Shown here: positions 49,317 through 58,900 of the stretch, piece by piece | Layout: every line of letters starts with the position of its first letter | Position numbering within the stretch: the first letter of the stretch is position 1 | From: CAYZXT01 sp964482515 | Lineage (GTDB): Bacteria > Elusimicrobiota > Elusimicrobia > FEN-1173 | Length of the DNA stretch: 64,000 nucleotides | Assembly: GCA_964482515.1 (NCBI GenBank) | Contig: CAYZXT010000002.1 | Coordinates: forward strand, 143,886-207,885 | Direction: 5' to 3' | Program-made: the position numbers and the translations under genes | Notes under the pieces: model-generated | Told to the model about the DNA's origin: nothing | The model's database searches: none | The model's input: the letters and a program-made list of their open reading frames with translations, nothing else

Positions 49317-49598
49317 ATGATTGTTTCGCTTTTCTTGGCCTTGTCGATTGCGATCCTGGCCTGCGTATTCGCCCTGCAGAACAGCGCGCTCGTCAGCGTG
49401 GTGTTCCTGTCGGGCAGGTTCACCCATTCCCTGGCTTTAATACTGATGGCGACTTTCGGTTTGGGCGTGCTGGTGGGGTTTCTGGTCATGCTGCCGGCAT
49501 ATTTGAGAAAAACATGGCAGCTGTCGGCGCACAAGAAGGAAATGCGGCGCCGCGCGGAGATCGAGGAGTCCGAAGAAGAGGCGGAGTACTTCTCTTAG
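49317..49598 (+). CDS. LapA-domain small membrane protein
   Basis: A 93-residue protein of the LapA/DUF1049 type: two transmembrane helices (about 2-20 and 38-62) around the family core FALQNSALVSVVFLSGRF, then a charged, Glu/Arg-rich cytosolic tail. E. coli LapA takes part in lipopolysaccharide assembly control, but the same role here is not shown. ATG 49317 has CGGGAGG at 49305-49311. It immediately follows the serS remnant. Its stop lies seven bases from the convergent receiver gene. Confidence 0.8.
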   Translation: MIVSLFLALSIAILACVFALQNSALVSVVFLSGRFTHSLALILMATFGLGVLVGFLVMLPAYLRKTWQLSAHKKEMRRRAEIEESEEEAEYFS

Positions 49599-49604
49599 GG
49601 GTTT

Positions 49605-49973
49605 TCAGGCCGCGGACCGCAGCATCGGCAATTTCATGAGCCGTTTCACCGTGGCGCACAAGTCCGCGGCGCTGAACGGCTTGAAGATGACCGCATCCAC
49701 GAAGGGCGTGTCCGGAACGTGGAGCGCCGTCACCAGCAGAATCGGCACCCGCCACTTGGACTTGACCGTCTGCTCCAGCTCGATCCCGTCCGCTCCCGGC
49801 ATGTCGAAATCCGTTATCACCAATCCCACATCCTGATCCAGGCGCGCCAGCGCTTCAGGGACGTTCATCGCCAACACCGTTTTAAATCCCTCCTCGCCCA
49901 ACAGCTGCCCGTACATATGAAGCAGGGGTTCCACGTCTTCCACCACAAGGATTTTCTTGTCCGGTTTGCGCAT
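49605..49973 (-). CDS. Single-domain response regulator (CheY-like)
   Basis: A 122-residue receiver domain with no output domain. The acidic pair is in VVEDVEP, the phospho-acceptor Asp in VITDFDMPG, the conserved Thr in LLVTALH, and the Lys in IFKPFSA, so it can probably be phosphorylated. The cognate kinase is not in the window. It lies 110 bases downstream of the GGDEF regulator on the same strand. AAGGAG precedes the ATG. Confidence 0.9.
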   Translation of the reverse strand: MRKPDKKILVVEDVEPLLHMYGQLLGEEGFKTVLAMNVPEALARLDQDVGLVITDFDMPGADGIELEQTVKSKWRVPILLVTALHVPDTPFVDAVIFKPFSAADLCATVKRLMKLPMLRSAA

Positions 49974-50083
49974 GGGAAGCTCCTTTTCTCGGCGAATCCA
50001 TTAAAGGAGTGTGATCAGGAAGAAGTGGGACAAGTATAACGGTTTTCCGTCGGAGGACAATGGAAAAACAGCCCGCGGGGATT

Positions 50084-51064
50084 TCAGCTCGATTTGTCGG
50101 GAGGATTTTTGGACTGGGCGTGGGCGCTTTGGGAGGCTTTTCGCTTGTCAACGACGAAATAACTTCCGGCGAAGGACTTGGCGAACTTCTTCACCTCGGC
50201 CCCGATCTGGGAGACCTCTCCGACGGAGCGGATCTCGCGGTGCGCGTTGGAAACCACGCCGATGGCGATGCCCATGATCGGGTAGAAGGTCGCGATGCCG
50301 CGCCGGTCCGCGACTTCGAAGCCGCCTTTCGACACATCGTCCTTGTCGTAGAAATGCGCGATGTCCTGGTCGAAGAGGCGGATGATCTTCCGGCACAAAT
50401 CCTCGGCTGACTCGGGCCGCGTGATCATCACGAAATCATCGCCCCCGATGTGGCCGGCGAAGGGCAGCGGAGAAATCCCCCGCGCGCATTCCAGGAGGAC
50501 GTGGGCGGTAAACTTGATGACGTCGTCCCCGCGGACGAACCCGTAGCGGTCGTTGAAGGCTTTAAAGTTGTTGAGGTCCGCGTAGAGCACGGCCAAGGGC
50601 TCGTTGTTGGAAATATGGTGCTGGATTTCCCAAAGGATGGAACTGTTGCCGGGAAGGCGCGTCAGCGGGTTGGCGTCGAGGTTGATCTGCGAGCGGCGCA
50701 ACACGGCCCGCACGCGCGCGATCAATTCTTCCGGCGTGAAGGGTTTCACCAGGTAGTCATCGCCGCCGGACCCCAGTCCCCGCACGCGTTCCGCCGGGCT
50801 AATGCGGTGTCCGGACAAGAGCATCACGGGCATGTTCCGCAGGCGGGAGTCCTGTCCGATTTTCTGCAGCAGCTGGAGACCGTTGAGGCCGGGCATCTCC
50901 ACGTCGGAGATGACCAAATCCGGAGGGTTTTGCTGGATCGCCGCCAGCGCGTCTTCGCCCGACATGAAGCCGTCCACCCGGAAACCGTCCCCGCGAAGCA
51001 GAAGGGTGGTCAGCTCAAGTATGGACGGATCATCGTCGACGATGGCGATGCGTTGGGCGGCCAT
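50084..51064 (-). CDS. Response regulator with GGDEF domain
   Basis: A 326-residue protein with a receiver domain (residues 1-120: IVDDDPS, VISDVEMPG, LLSGHR, LVKPF) joined to a diguanylate-cyclase GGDEF domain (about 135-300). The active-site motif reads IGGDDFV instead of GGDEF/GGEEF, with one Glu changed to Asp, so catalysis is uncertain. NNFKAFNDRYGFVRGDD is the usual substrate-binding block. A TGC-TAACAT on the minus strand lies 7 bases before the ATG with no Shine-Dalgarno sequence, suggesting leaderless start. Confidence 0.88.
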   Translation of the reverse strand: MAAQRIAIVDDDPSILELTTLLLRGDGFRVDGFMSGEDALAAIQQNPPDLVISDVEMPGLNGLQLLQKIGQDSRLRNMPVMLLSGHRISPAERVRGLGSGGDDYLVKPFTPEELIARVRAVLRRSQINLDANPLTRLPGNSSILWEIQHHISNNEPLAVLYADLNNFKAFNDRYGFVRGDDVIKFTAHVLLECARGISPLPFAGHIGGDDFVMITRPESAEDLCRKIIRLFDQDIAHFYDKDDVSKGGFEVADRRGIATFYPIMGIAIGVVSNAHREIRSVGEVSQIGAEVKKFAKSFAGSYFVVDKRKASQSAHAQSKNPPDKSS

Positions 51065-51071
51065 AAAATAA

Positions 51072-51080
51072 ATGTTAGCA
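51072..51080 (-). promoter_or_regulatory. Extended -10 of the GGDEF regulator (leaderless type)
   Basis: On the minus strand TGC (51080-51078) and TAACAT (51077-51072) lie 7 bases before the ATG at 51064, so transcription would begin at or near the start codon. No ribosome site is present. Confidence 0.5.
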
Positions 51081-51101
51081 TTTCCAACAGATCGGGCTAC
51101 C

Positions 51102-51752
51102 TCAGCGCCTCGCGGATAAAAGCGATACGAAATCCGCGTCGGGCTCGGCGATCAACTCCAGCGTTCCGCCGCCCGGGTTCGGCAGAGTCAGGCGCAGGGC
51201 GTGCAGCATCAATCGACCCTCCTCGGAGGGAACGTTTTTTTGCCCGGGACCGTAGAGGCGGTCCCCCGCGATGGGATGGCCGAGGGAATAAAGGTGGACG
51301 CGGATTTGGTGCCGCCGGCCGGATTCGGGCTCGACCTCCAGCAGCGTGGCGTCGCGGAAGCGCTCTTTGACCTTGTAGCGCGTGACGGACGGTTTCCCAC
51401 GCGGGTCCACGCCCATGCGGCCGGAGCCGAATTGATGGATGGGCTTGTCGACGAACCCCGGCTTCTCCAAAATTCCCCGGACCAGGGCCAGATAGGTTTT
51501 TTTCGCCTCGCGGCGCTCGAAGGCGATGGAAAAGGCGCGGTGGGTTTCCGCGTCCTTGGCGAAAACGAGCAGACCGCTGGCGTCGCGGTCCAAGCGGTGG
51601 ACCACGAAAAGCTTCCGGGCGGATTCACGGGACAGTTTTTCAAGCAGGGATTCTTCTTCGTCCGTGCCACGTCCCGGAATGACCAACGCGCCCGCGGGTT
51701 TGTTCACGGCGAGCAGGCGGTCGTCTTCATGGATGACGGGAACGGACAACAT
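51102..51752 (-). CDS. RluA-family RNA pseudouridine synthase
   Basis: A 216-residue pseudouridine synthase of the RluA type, without an S4 domain. The catalytic Asp is in HRLDRDASGLLVFAK, with GRRHQIRVHLYSLGHPIAGDRLYG as the other signature. It modifies uridine in rRNA or tRNA, and the exact position cannot be read. It lies 37 bases upstream of the GGDEF gene on the minus strand. TAGAAT lies 7 bases before its ATG, another leaderless-type start. The outer-membrane gene is divergent. Confidence 0.92.
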   Translation of the reverse strand: MLSVPVIHEDDRLLAVNKPAGALVIPGRGTDEEESLLEKLSRESARKLFVVHRLDRDASGLLVFAKDAETHRAFSIAFERREAKKTYLALVRGILEKPGFVDKPIHQFGSGRMGVDPRGKPSVTRYKVKERFRDATLLEVEPESGRRHQIRVHLYSLGHPIAGDRLYGPGQKNVPSEEGRLMLHALRLTLPNPGGGTLELIAEPDADFVSLLSARR

Positions 51753-51759
51753 GGGAATT

Positions 51760-51765
51760 ATTCTA
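51760..51765 (-). promoter_or_regulatory. -10 element of the pseudouridine synthase gene (leaderless type)
   Basis: TAGAAT on the minus strand (51765-51760) followed by 7 bases and the ATG at 51752, with no Shine-Dalgarno sequence and no clear -35. Confidence 0.45.
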
Positions 51766-51808
51766 TCTCTTTTGCCGCAGGGTTTCCGTTGGAAGGAAGG
51801 AGGATCAC

Positions 51809-53044
51809 GTGGGCGGACGGTTTAATGTCGCGGCCGGCTTGGTATTGATCGGCTGTTCCGTCTGCGCGGCGGAGCCGGTCTACCGCAACGTCTACAATCT
51901 CGACGCGGAATATGAGCTGGACCGTTTCATGCAGGACGTCCCCTGGGAGTGGCGGGACAGGTTTCGCTCTTCCGCCACAGGAATCCAGGCGGGCGGCGGT
52001 TCCCTCAACATCCGGCATTTTCTCATCCAGCAGGAAGCCAAAATCCGGATGCCCGTTGTAACGGAGCGGCTGTGGTTCCGTTTCCGCGACGCGCGGCTAC
52101 AGGGCCTCGAGCGGGACGACCGTGACACGCGGCTGGAATTCGAATATCGCCCGGCGTCTCAACTTCATCTTTCGCTTTTCGGCGAGCCGACCTTCGCCAA
52201 GGCGGACACGGACGTCGGCCTGGCCGCGCGCTGGGGGGAATTCGAAGGGCAGTCCGTCCGGGTGGAATACCTCTGGCCGGACTTCGACACCAATTACGCC
52301 TACGCGAACCGCTCCATCAACGAGGGGTTCCTGCGGGCCTACCGCCGGTTCCCGCACGATTTGCGGATGGCGGCGTCCTGGATCAAGGGGCCCTGGAGCC
52401 TTTGGCTGGCGGGAAATATCCGCCGGCCGTGGGAACGGCAGACGGTGTCTCTGACCGGGACCAATCCTTCCTTCGTAGAGGAAGGTGCGAAGCGGGAAGC
52501 GAGCGTTGATCTGCGGTATCGTTTCCGGTCCTGGACCGCGGCCATTGAAGGCGAAACGTGGCTGGAAAGGACGTCGATCCGTTTCGAACCGGCATCCCCC
52601 GCGACGGACCGGTCGCTGATCCAGGAACGAAACCTGCTGCGGCTTTCGTTGGAGCGGGCGATGTCCCCGGCCTGGAAGCTTCGGGCGGGCGGCGGCCCGG
52701 CCCTGTCCCGTGGGAACCTTCGCCATTCGGCCCAGCCTTCCTCCGACGAGTTTTACCGCGTGCATGATGCCGTGGCCTATTTATTTTCCTATCATCAGGT
52801 GCGCCAACGGCTTTGGCTGGAGGCGGGGTATTTGGCGGACCGCCAGAACGTGGCGCAGCGGTTGCCCGGGTTCGCGGACAGCTCCCAGCGCAAGACGCAG
52901 ACGCGCGTCAAGTTCGGTTTGCAGTTTGATTTCGCGGGGGGCGCGTCGCTGCGCGGCGTGAGCGCGTGGGAAACCGATCCGTCGGACGCGGAATCGTTCG
53001 TCTCCTTCGACGGCGGATCCATCCTGTTTCAAACGACGTTTTAA
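51809..53044 (+). CDS. Probable outer-membrane beta-barrel protein
   Basis: A 411-residue exported protein: signal peptide residues 1-20 (VAAGLVLIGCSVCAA). The rest shows alternating polar/hydrophobic strands with many Arg, Trp and Tyr, for example RLWFRFRDARLQG, LEFEYRPASQLHLSLFGE and LWLAGNIRRPWERQ, and it ends in a Phe, as barrels do (FQTTF). I recognise no named family. It starts at GTG 51809 with GGAAGGAAGG upstream, divergent from the pseudouridine synthase. Eight bases separate it from purU. Confidence 0.65.
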   Translation: MGGRFNVAAGLVLIGCSVCAAEPVYRNVYNLDAEYELDRFMQDVPWEWRDRFRSSATGIQAGGGSLNIRHFLIQQEAKIRMPVVTERLWFRFRDARLQGLERDDRDTRLEFEYRPASQLHLSLFGEPTFAKADTDVGLAARWGEFEGQSVRVEYLWPDFDTNYAYANRSINEGFLRAYRRFPHDLRMAASWIKGPWSLWLAGNIRRPWERQTVSLTGTNPSFVEEGAKREASVDLRYRFRSWTAAIEGETWLERTSIRFEPASPATDRSLIQERNLLRLSLERAMSPAWKLRAGGGPALSRGNLRHSAQPSSDEFYRVHDAVAYLFSYHQVRQRLWLEAGYLADRQNVAQRLPGFADSSQRKTQTRVKFGLQFDFAGGASLRGVSAWETDPSDAESFVSFDGGSILFQTTF

Positions 53045-53052
53045 GGAGCGCC

Positions 53053-53919
53053 ATGAAAAATTCTTCCGATGTGAGGGCCATCCTGCTGCTTTCCTGTCCG
53101 GACCGCCCGGGTTTGGTGTCGGCGGTCTCGCGCTTTATCGCGGACAACCGCGGGAACATCGTCCACGCGGACCAGCACACCGACTTCGAGAAGAGGATAT
53201 TCATCCAACGCGTCGAATGGCAGCTCCGCGGCTTCGCCATTCCGCGGGAGCGCATCGCGAAGACCTTTGAACCGATCGCCCGCCGCTTCCGGATGGACTG
53301 GCGGCTGCATTTCCCCGACCAGGTGCCCAGGGTCGCCGTCCTGGCCACCAAACAAGCCCATTGCCTCTACGATCTTCTCGCCCGCTGGCGCATGGGCGAA
53401 CTGGCGGCGGACATCGCCGCGGTCATCAGCAACCATGATGAGTTGCAGCCCGTGGCCGCATCCTTCGGGGTGCCGTACTATTCGGCGCCGGTCATCGACG
53501 GAAAGAAAGCGGTCCAGGAAAAAAGGGTGATGGATATCCTCCGGCATGAACGGGTCGACCTCGTGGTCCTGGCCCGCTACATGCAGGTCCTGGGACCGAA
53601 GTTCATCGCGGCCTACCGCAGCCGGATCATCAACATCCACCATTCGTTCCTGCCGGCCTTCGCCGGCGCCAAGCCCTACCATCAGGCCCACGCCCGCGGC
53701 GTCAAGGTGATCGGCGCCACGGCCCATTACGCCACCCGGGACCTGGACCAGGGGCCCATCATCGCCCAGGACGTCATCCGCGTGGGCCACCGCGACACGG
53801 TGGAGGATTTGGTCCTCAAGGGGCGGGACCTGGAGAAGATCGTGCTGGCCCGTGCCGTGAAGGCCCATTTGGCCCGCAAGGTCCTTGTGTACGGAAACAA
53901 GACGGTGGTCTTTGATTAA
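53053..53919 (+). CDS. purU: Formyltetrahydrofolate deformylase
   Basis: Releases formate from 10-formyl-THF and balances the C1 pool. It has 288 residues from ATG 53053. An N-terminal ACT-like region (LLSCPDRPGLVSAVSRFIAD, about 10-80) precedes the formyltransferase fold, with the catalytic INIHHSFLPAFAGAKPYHQA and DLDQGPII motifs. AAGGAG lies ahead of the start. Its 3' end overlaps the nrfH start region. The neighbouring nitrite reductase does not need it directly, so the linkage may be fortuitous. Confidence 0.93.
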   Translation: MKNSSDVRAILLLSCPDRPGLVSAVSRFIADNRGNIVHADQHTDFEKRIFIQRVEWQLRGFAIPRERIAKTFEPIARRFRMDWRLHFPDQVPRVAVLATKQAHCLYDLLARWRMGELAADIAAVISNHDELQPVAASFGVPYYSAPVIDGKKAVQEKRVMDILRHERVDLVVLARYMQVLGPKFIAAYRSRIINIHHSFLPAFAGAKPYHQAHARGVKVIGATAHYATRDLDQGPIIAQDVIRVGHRDTVEDLVLKGRDLEKIVLARAVKAHLARKVLVYGNKTVVFD

Positions 53920-54400
53920 TTTGATCCGAAATATTTTCCGAGGGCTCTCCTGGGACCGGTTGCTTTTGATGATGGCTGGCGCGGCCGTCGGCTCCTGCGT
54001 CGGCCTGGGGGCCTATACCTTCATCTACGCCAAGGGGTATTCCTATCTCAGCAACGATCCGCGGGTCTGCGTGAACTGCCACGTCATGGGCAATGAATAC
54101 GACGGATGGATCAAATCCACCCACCACGCCGCGGCGCTGTGCAACGACTGCCACACGCCGCATAACCTCGTCGGAAAATACACGACGAAGGCCCGCAACG
54201 GGTTTTGGCATTCCTTTTATTTCACCACCGGGCTTTTCCCGGACAACATCCAGACCAAGGCGCTCAACCGCCGCATCGCGGAGGAAAACTGCCGCCGCTG
54301 CCACGGGGACATCGTCTCGGCCATCGACGGGCCGCATTCCGGCGCGGACAAGCTGTCCTGCGTGCAATGCCACGGCTCCGTCGGGCACCCCAATTCCTAG
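53912..54400 (+). CDS. nrfH: Cytochrome c nitrite reductase small subunit
   Basis: Membrane-anchored tetrahaem cytochrome of the NapC/NirT/NrfH family, which passes quinol electrons to NrfA. It has 162 residues from TTG 53912. One transmembrane helix (about 16-38, LLLMMAGAAVGSCVGLGAYTF) is followed by four haem motifs CVNCH, CNDCH, CRRCH and CVQCH. The TTG start is uncertain: TTG 53921 is also in frame and no ATG lies before the anchor helix. It overlaps purU by eight bases. nrfA follows after nine. Confidence 0.93.
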   Translation: MINLIRNIFRGLSWDRLLLMMAGAAVGSCVGLGAYTFIYAKGYSYLSNDPRVCVNCHVMGNEYDGWIKSTHHAAALCNDCHTPHNLVGKYTTKARNGFWHSFYFTTGLFPDNIQTKALNRRIAEENCRRCHGDIVSAIDGPHSGADKLSCVQCHGSVGHPNS

Positions 54401-54409
54401 GAGGAATTC

Positions 54410-55837
54410 ATGAAAGAAATCTTCTCGCGCTTCAAACTGCTGTTCGTCTTCTTCGCGGTCTCGGCCGTGACCGCCGCGCTGGTGACGGCGCTGCTGGTGA
54501 ACATCTTTGAGCGGAAGCAGGAGGCGCGGAACCCCTTTTTCCGCGTGGTGGAGCTGACGGACGAAACCGAGGACCCGGCGATTTGGGGAAAGAACTTCCC
54601 GTTCCAGTACGACGGCTATAAGCGGACCGTGGACCAGGTGCGCACGAAGTTCGGCGGCAGCGAGGCCGTGCCGCGCACGCCGACCGAAGCCGATCCACGC
54701 TCGCTGGTCGCCCAGTCCCGGCTGGAAGAGGACCCGCGCCTGAAGACCCTCTGGGCCGGCTACGCGTTCTCCAAGGATTTCCGCGAGGAGCGCGGCCACG
54801 CCTTCATGCTGGAAGACCAGACCTACACGGAGCGGCAGATCGTGGCCAAACAGCCCGGCACCTGCATGCACTGCCACGCGTCGGTGTACGTCCCCTACAA
54901 AAAACTCGGCGGCGGGGATTTGATCAAAGGTTTTGAAAAGATGAACCAGATGTCCTACGCGGAAGCGCGGAAGCTGGTCAACCATCCGGTGTCCTGCATC
55001 GATTGCCACGACCCGTCCACCATGCAGCTGCGCGTCACGCGCCCCGGGTTCCTCGAGGGGATCCAGGCGCTGGCGTCGTCGAGCGATCCCGTTCCCCAGA
55101 TGCCGAGCGTCGAACGCTGGCGGTCCGAGGGACGAAAGGGGACCTACAATCCCAACCAACTGGCCACCCGGCAGGAAATGCGCTCCTTCGTCTGCGGGCA
55201 GTGCCACGTGGAATATTATTTCAAAGGCGCCGAGAAACGGCTGACCTACCCCTGGCACAACGGACTGAAGATCGACCAGATGCTGGAGTATTACGATAAA
55301 GACGGGCACATAGACTGGGTCCACCAGGATTCCGGCGCGGAGGTCCTGAAGGCCCAGCACCCGGAATTCGAGATGTGGAACCAGGGCATCCACGCCCGCT
55401 CCGGCGTGGCCTGCGCCGATTGCCATATGCCCTACACGCGCGAAGGCGCCATGAAGATCAGCGACCACCACGTGCGCAGCCCGTTGCTGAACATCAACCG
55501 GGCCTGCCAGACCTGCCATAAGTTCCCGGAGGCGGAGATGCGGGCCCGGGTGGAAGCCATCCAGGACCGGACGTTCGCGATGCGCGGCCGCGCCATGGAC
55601 GCCCTGGTGGAATTGATCAAGGACATCCAGGCGGCCAAGGCCAAGGGCGCGACGGACGAGAGGCTTTCGGCGGCGCGGCGCTACCAGCGGCAGGCGCAGT
55701 TCCGGCTGGACTTCGTGGAGGCGGAGAACTCCATGGGGTTCCATGCCCCCCAGGAAGCGGCGCGTATTCTGGCGGATTCCATCGATTTCTCCCGCAAGGG
55801 CCAGGTGGCCCTGAGGGACGGCAAAAAGTATGACTGA
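54410..55837 (+). CDS. nrfA: Cytochrome c nitrite reductase catalytic subunit
   Basis: Pentahaem enzyme that reduces nitrite to ammonium at the periplasmic face. It has 475 residues, with an N-terminal hydrophobic segment (8-30). Five haem motifs are present: CMHCH, CIDCH, CGQCH, CADCH and CQTCH. The active-site haem therefore has the usual CxxCH in place of the CxxCK of the E. coli type. CHVEYYFKG carries the conserved active-site Tyr, and HPEFEMWNQGIH matches the family. It would work with nrfH, nine bases upstream, with GGAGGA ahead of the ATG. Confidence 0.95.
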   Translation: MKEIFSRFKLLFVFFAVSAVTAALVTALLVNIFERKQEARNPFFRVVELTDETEDPAIWGKNFPFQYDGYKRTVDQVRTKFGGSEAVPRTPTEADPRSLVAQSRLEEDPRLKTLWAGYAFSKDFREERGHAFMLEDQTYTERQIVAKQPGTCMHCHASVYVPYKKLGGGDLIKGFEKMNQMSYAEARKLVNHPVSCIDCHDPSTMQLRVTRPGFLEGIQALASSSDPVPQMPSVERWRSEGRKGTYNPNQLATRQEMRSFVCGQCHVEYYFKGAEKRLTYPWHNGLKIDQMLEYYDKDGHIDWVHQDSGAEVLKAQHPEFEMWNQGIHARSGVACADCHMPYTREGAMKISDHHVRSPLLNINRACQTCHKFPEAEMRARVEAIQDRTFAMRGRAMDALVELIKDIQAAKAKGATDERLSAARRYQRQAQFRLDFVEAENSMGFHAPQEAARILADSIDFSRKGQVALRDGKKYD

Positions 55838-55938
55838 AACCCTTCCTCTCCGACGGAAAATGTGCTAACGTAAGGCCCCTCCGCATCAAGGCGTTTCGGT
55901 TCGTTCGCCTTATTCCATACGGTCGTTAGGGAGTACAC

Positions 55939-58900
55939 GTGGCTGATGCTTTGCCGAGAAAGCACATCCGATCGATAGCCTTTGGCGTCGCTTTGGCGCT
56001 CGCTTGGTCCTCCCTGTCCGCCCCGTGGGTCGAGGCGAATTTCCGGACAGAGCGCCGCCCGTCCGATAGCAGCCCCGCCGCGGCGGACGTTTTCCCCGCG
56101 GACAAATTATCCGATATCCTCCGCCTGCTTCCTCCCGCTTTCGGTTCCGTGCGTTTTCTCGGTTATAACGAGGACCCGGGGAAACCCTTCATCATCCTAA
56201 TCCGGGACGCCCACGCCGTCCCCTCCGCCCAAAAGAGCATCGCCCGGATCCTCGATTACTTGGGCGCGGCCGCCTCTTCACCCGGACGCCCTCTGCTGGT
56301 CGGGTTGGAAGGGGCCTTCGGCCCGCTCGATGTCGACGGCTACCGCCGCGCCGGCCGGCCCGAGCATGTCCGCGTCGCCGCGGACTATCTCCTGTCGCGG
56401 AAGCGCATCAACGGGACCGAATACCACGCCATAACGACTCCGCGGGCACCCGTGCTCTGGGGCGTAGAAACCCCTTCCTTGTATGAGAAAAACGTCCGAG
56501 CCTATCTGGAGGAACGGCCGCTGAAAGCGCTGCTGGAGGAACGGCTGGACCGTTGGGAGCTTGCCGTCGAAAACCTCTCAGCGAAACTTCTCCCCGAAAA
56601 ATTATGGAGACTTGAAAACGATCTGCGCGACTTCAATGGAGGGAGACTTTCGCTCACGGACATCGTCCGCCGTCTCGACTGCGCCGGCCTCGTTCCCGCC
56701 GGGCGATATCCCAACCTCGTCCGGTTGATGGAAATCGCTGATATCGAAGCGAAATTTTCCTCCGGTCGGATCCGGCCCGAACGGGACCGGCTGATTGAAG
56801 GGCTTGCCGGGAAGCTTTCCATGTCCGAGATGGACGAGGTCCTTTCGGACGCCGCCGAATTCCGGAGCGGACGGATGGGGGACCTCGACTATTTTGAGAA
56901 ATGGGCGGACTTGGCGTCGCGCGCGGGAATCTCTCCGGATGAAATGCCGGGGCTGAAAGAGCGGCTGTCGGCGTCGCGGCTGACGGCGGAGCTCGACTAC
57001 GAGCGTATGTTGGGCGAGCTCAACAGGGCGATCGAAAGCCGGCTCCGGCTCGCCCCGGCGGGCGCGGCCCGGGAACTGCTTCAGATCGCCGATGACCTGC
57101 GGTGTTTGAAGTCGGTTTCCCAAAACCGGTTGAGCCCGGAACAGTGGCGGAATTACGCGGTCCGCCGGGCGGAGGTCCTTCGCTTGCCCGAGCGCCTGGC
57201 CGCGTTGTCGCCGGGGACGGAGATCGATGTCCCGCCCCTGGCGAAACTGGCCGGGCCCTTCGAGCGGTTTTACCGCGCGGCCGAAGCGCGCAACCGGGCC
57301 CTTGCGGGAAATTTGTGGGCCAAAGCGCGCTTGAGCGGCGACCGCGCCGCTGTTCTGGTGACGGGCGGATTCCACGCGGACGGAGTGGAATCCCTGCTGA
57401 AGGAAATGGGGGCCCGCGTCGCGGTCGTGACGCCTTCGATGGAACCAGGCCGGATCAATTCCCGCTATATGGAATCCTTCGCGCGCGATCCGGACGCCAT
57501 TCGCGGCGCGTTATCGACGTCCCGCTCGACCCTCGCGCTCATGGCGAACCTGAACGCACCGGAGACCTACGCCATGGCGGGGGTCATCGCCGGCGCGCTC
57601 GACGCCTTGGAAAACGGCGGAACGGGGCGAACCGAGGGGATCGCCATTTCACGCGAGGACGGGAGAGTCCTGGCGGAAGATCCCAAGACGGGAATTCGCG
57701 TTTTGGCGGGGGAACTTCCCGACCTGAAAACCCTTCGCGAATCCCTTCGTCTTCCCGTCCTGGACCTTTTCCATATCCCGAATTCAAAAAGGGCTCTGGC
57801 AGTTTTGGGAGCAGCGAAGCGTTTTGGAGGCGCGTCTCTGCGGCGCCCCCTGGCGGTCGGAGCGATTCTCGCCCTGGCGTGCATCCTCTTGGGAAGGCCG
57901 GAGTGGATCGGATTTGTTGTCCTGTTGGGCGTGGTTTCGCCGCCATCATACGAGACCTCCGCTTCCGGAGCGTTGCGGGGGGATGCGCTTCGCGCCCAAT
58001 TGGCGAAGGAGGCGAAGCACGGTGTCATGGACTATAAGATGCTGAAATGGCGGCAGCTCTTCCGTCTGACCGGGAGGGTCCATTGGGAAGCGGATTTGGA
58101 GCAGCGAATCCTTCCGGCGCTGCGAAAGGCGGTCAACGGTAAGGACAAAGCCGGGCTCGCACAGGTATTGATCGCTCTCCTCCTCATCGCCGGATTGGGC
58201 GGCAGCGGGAAGACGACGGTGCTGAGCGTTTACGATGAAAGGATCAACGAGGAGATCGACGGACTCTTGACGGCCTTCTTCTCGACGGACAACGTCCTGT
58301 TGGAGAAAAAAGCGATGAAGGGCGAGCCGGGCCTTCCGCCGGTATTCCCAGGCCTTGACCGGGAGCCCGATAATTCCGGGCAGCCCACCGAATTTCCCAT
58401 GAAGAAGTTCCAGGCAGACCGCGTGGCCCCTTTCCTTTGGACGGCCGTGAAGGGCAAGCCGTTCAACGCGCCGATCTTCGACCAATCCTCGCGCGGCCGT
58501 GACCGCCTGTTCATGAACGCCGACGGTTTCGTGGTGGCCGCGAGCCGGAAAAGCCAATTCGTGTTGGACGAGGACGCTTTACGGCGGCTTCAGGACGGCC
58601 CGGACGGGAAGCTGGAATTCCCGCTGGGTTCGTTGACCGCCGAGGCGCGTTTGGAAGAGAATGATATCGTCGTCCGGGTGCTGGACACCGACCATCGTTT
58701 GGTGAACTACGCGGATTACCTGAAATCCGGAGCGAAATCGGGAACTGTGGCCGTTCTGGTGGAGGGTGAGCTTCCGCAGGTCATCACCAATAACAAACAG
58801 GCCTCCATCCTGCAGACCATCGACGCCCGCGGCAAGCTGTTGATCGTGGAGGGCATTTTCTCTGTGCTCGACGAGGAACTGTTGAAAATTAACGATCCCC

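Noticed and set aside
53885..53911. Earlier in-frame start for nrfH at 53885 (a TTG codon)
   Set aside because: It would lie inside purU and add a non-signal-like leader. The later TTG gives the short N-terminus usual for NrfH.
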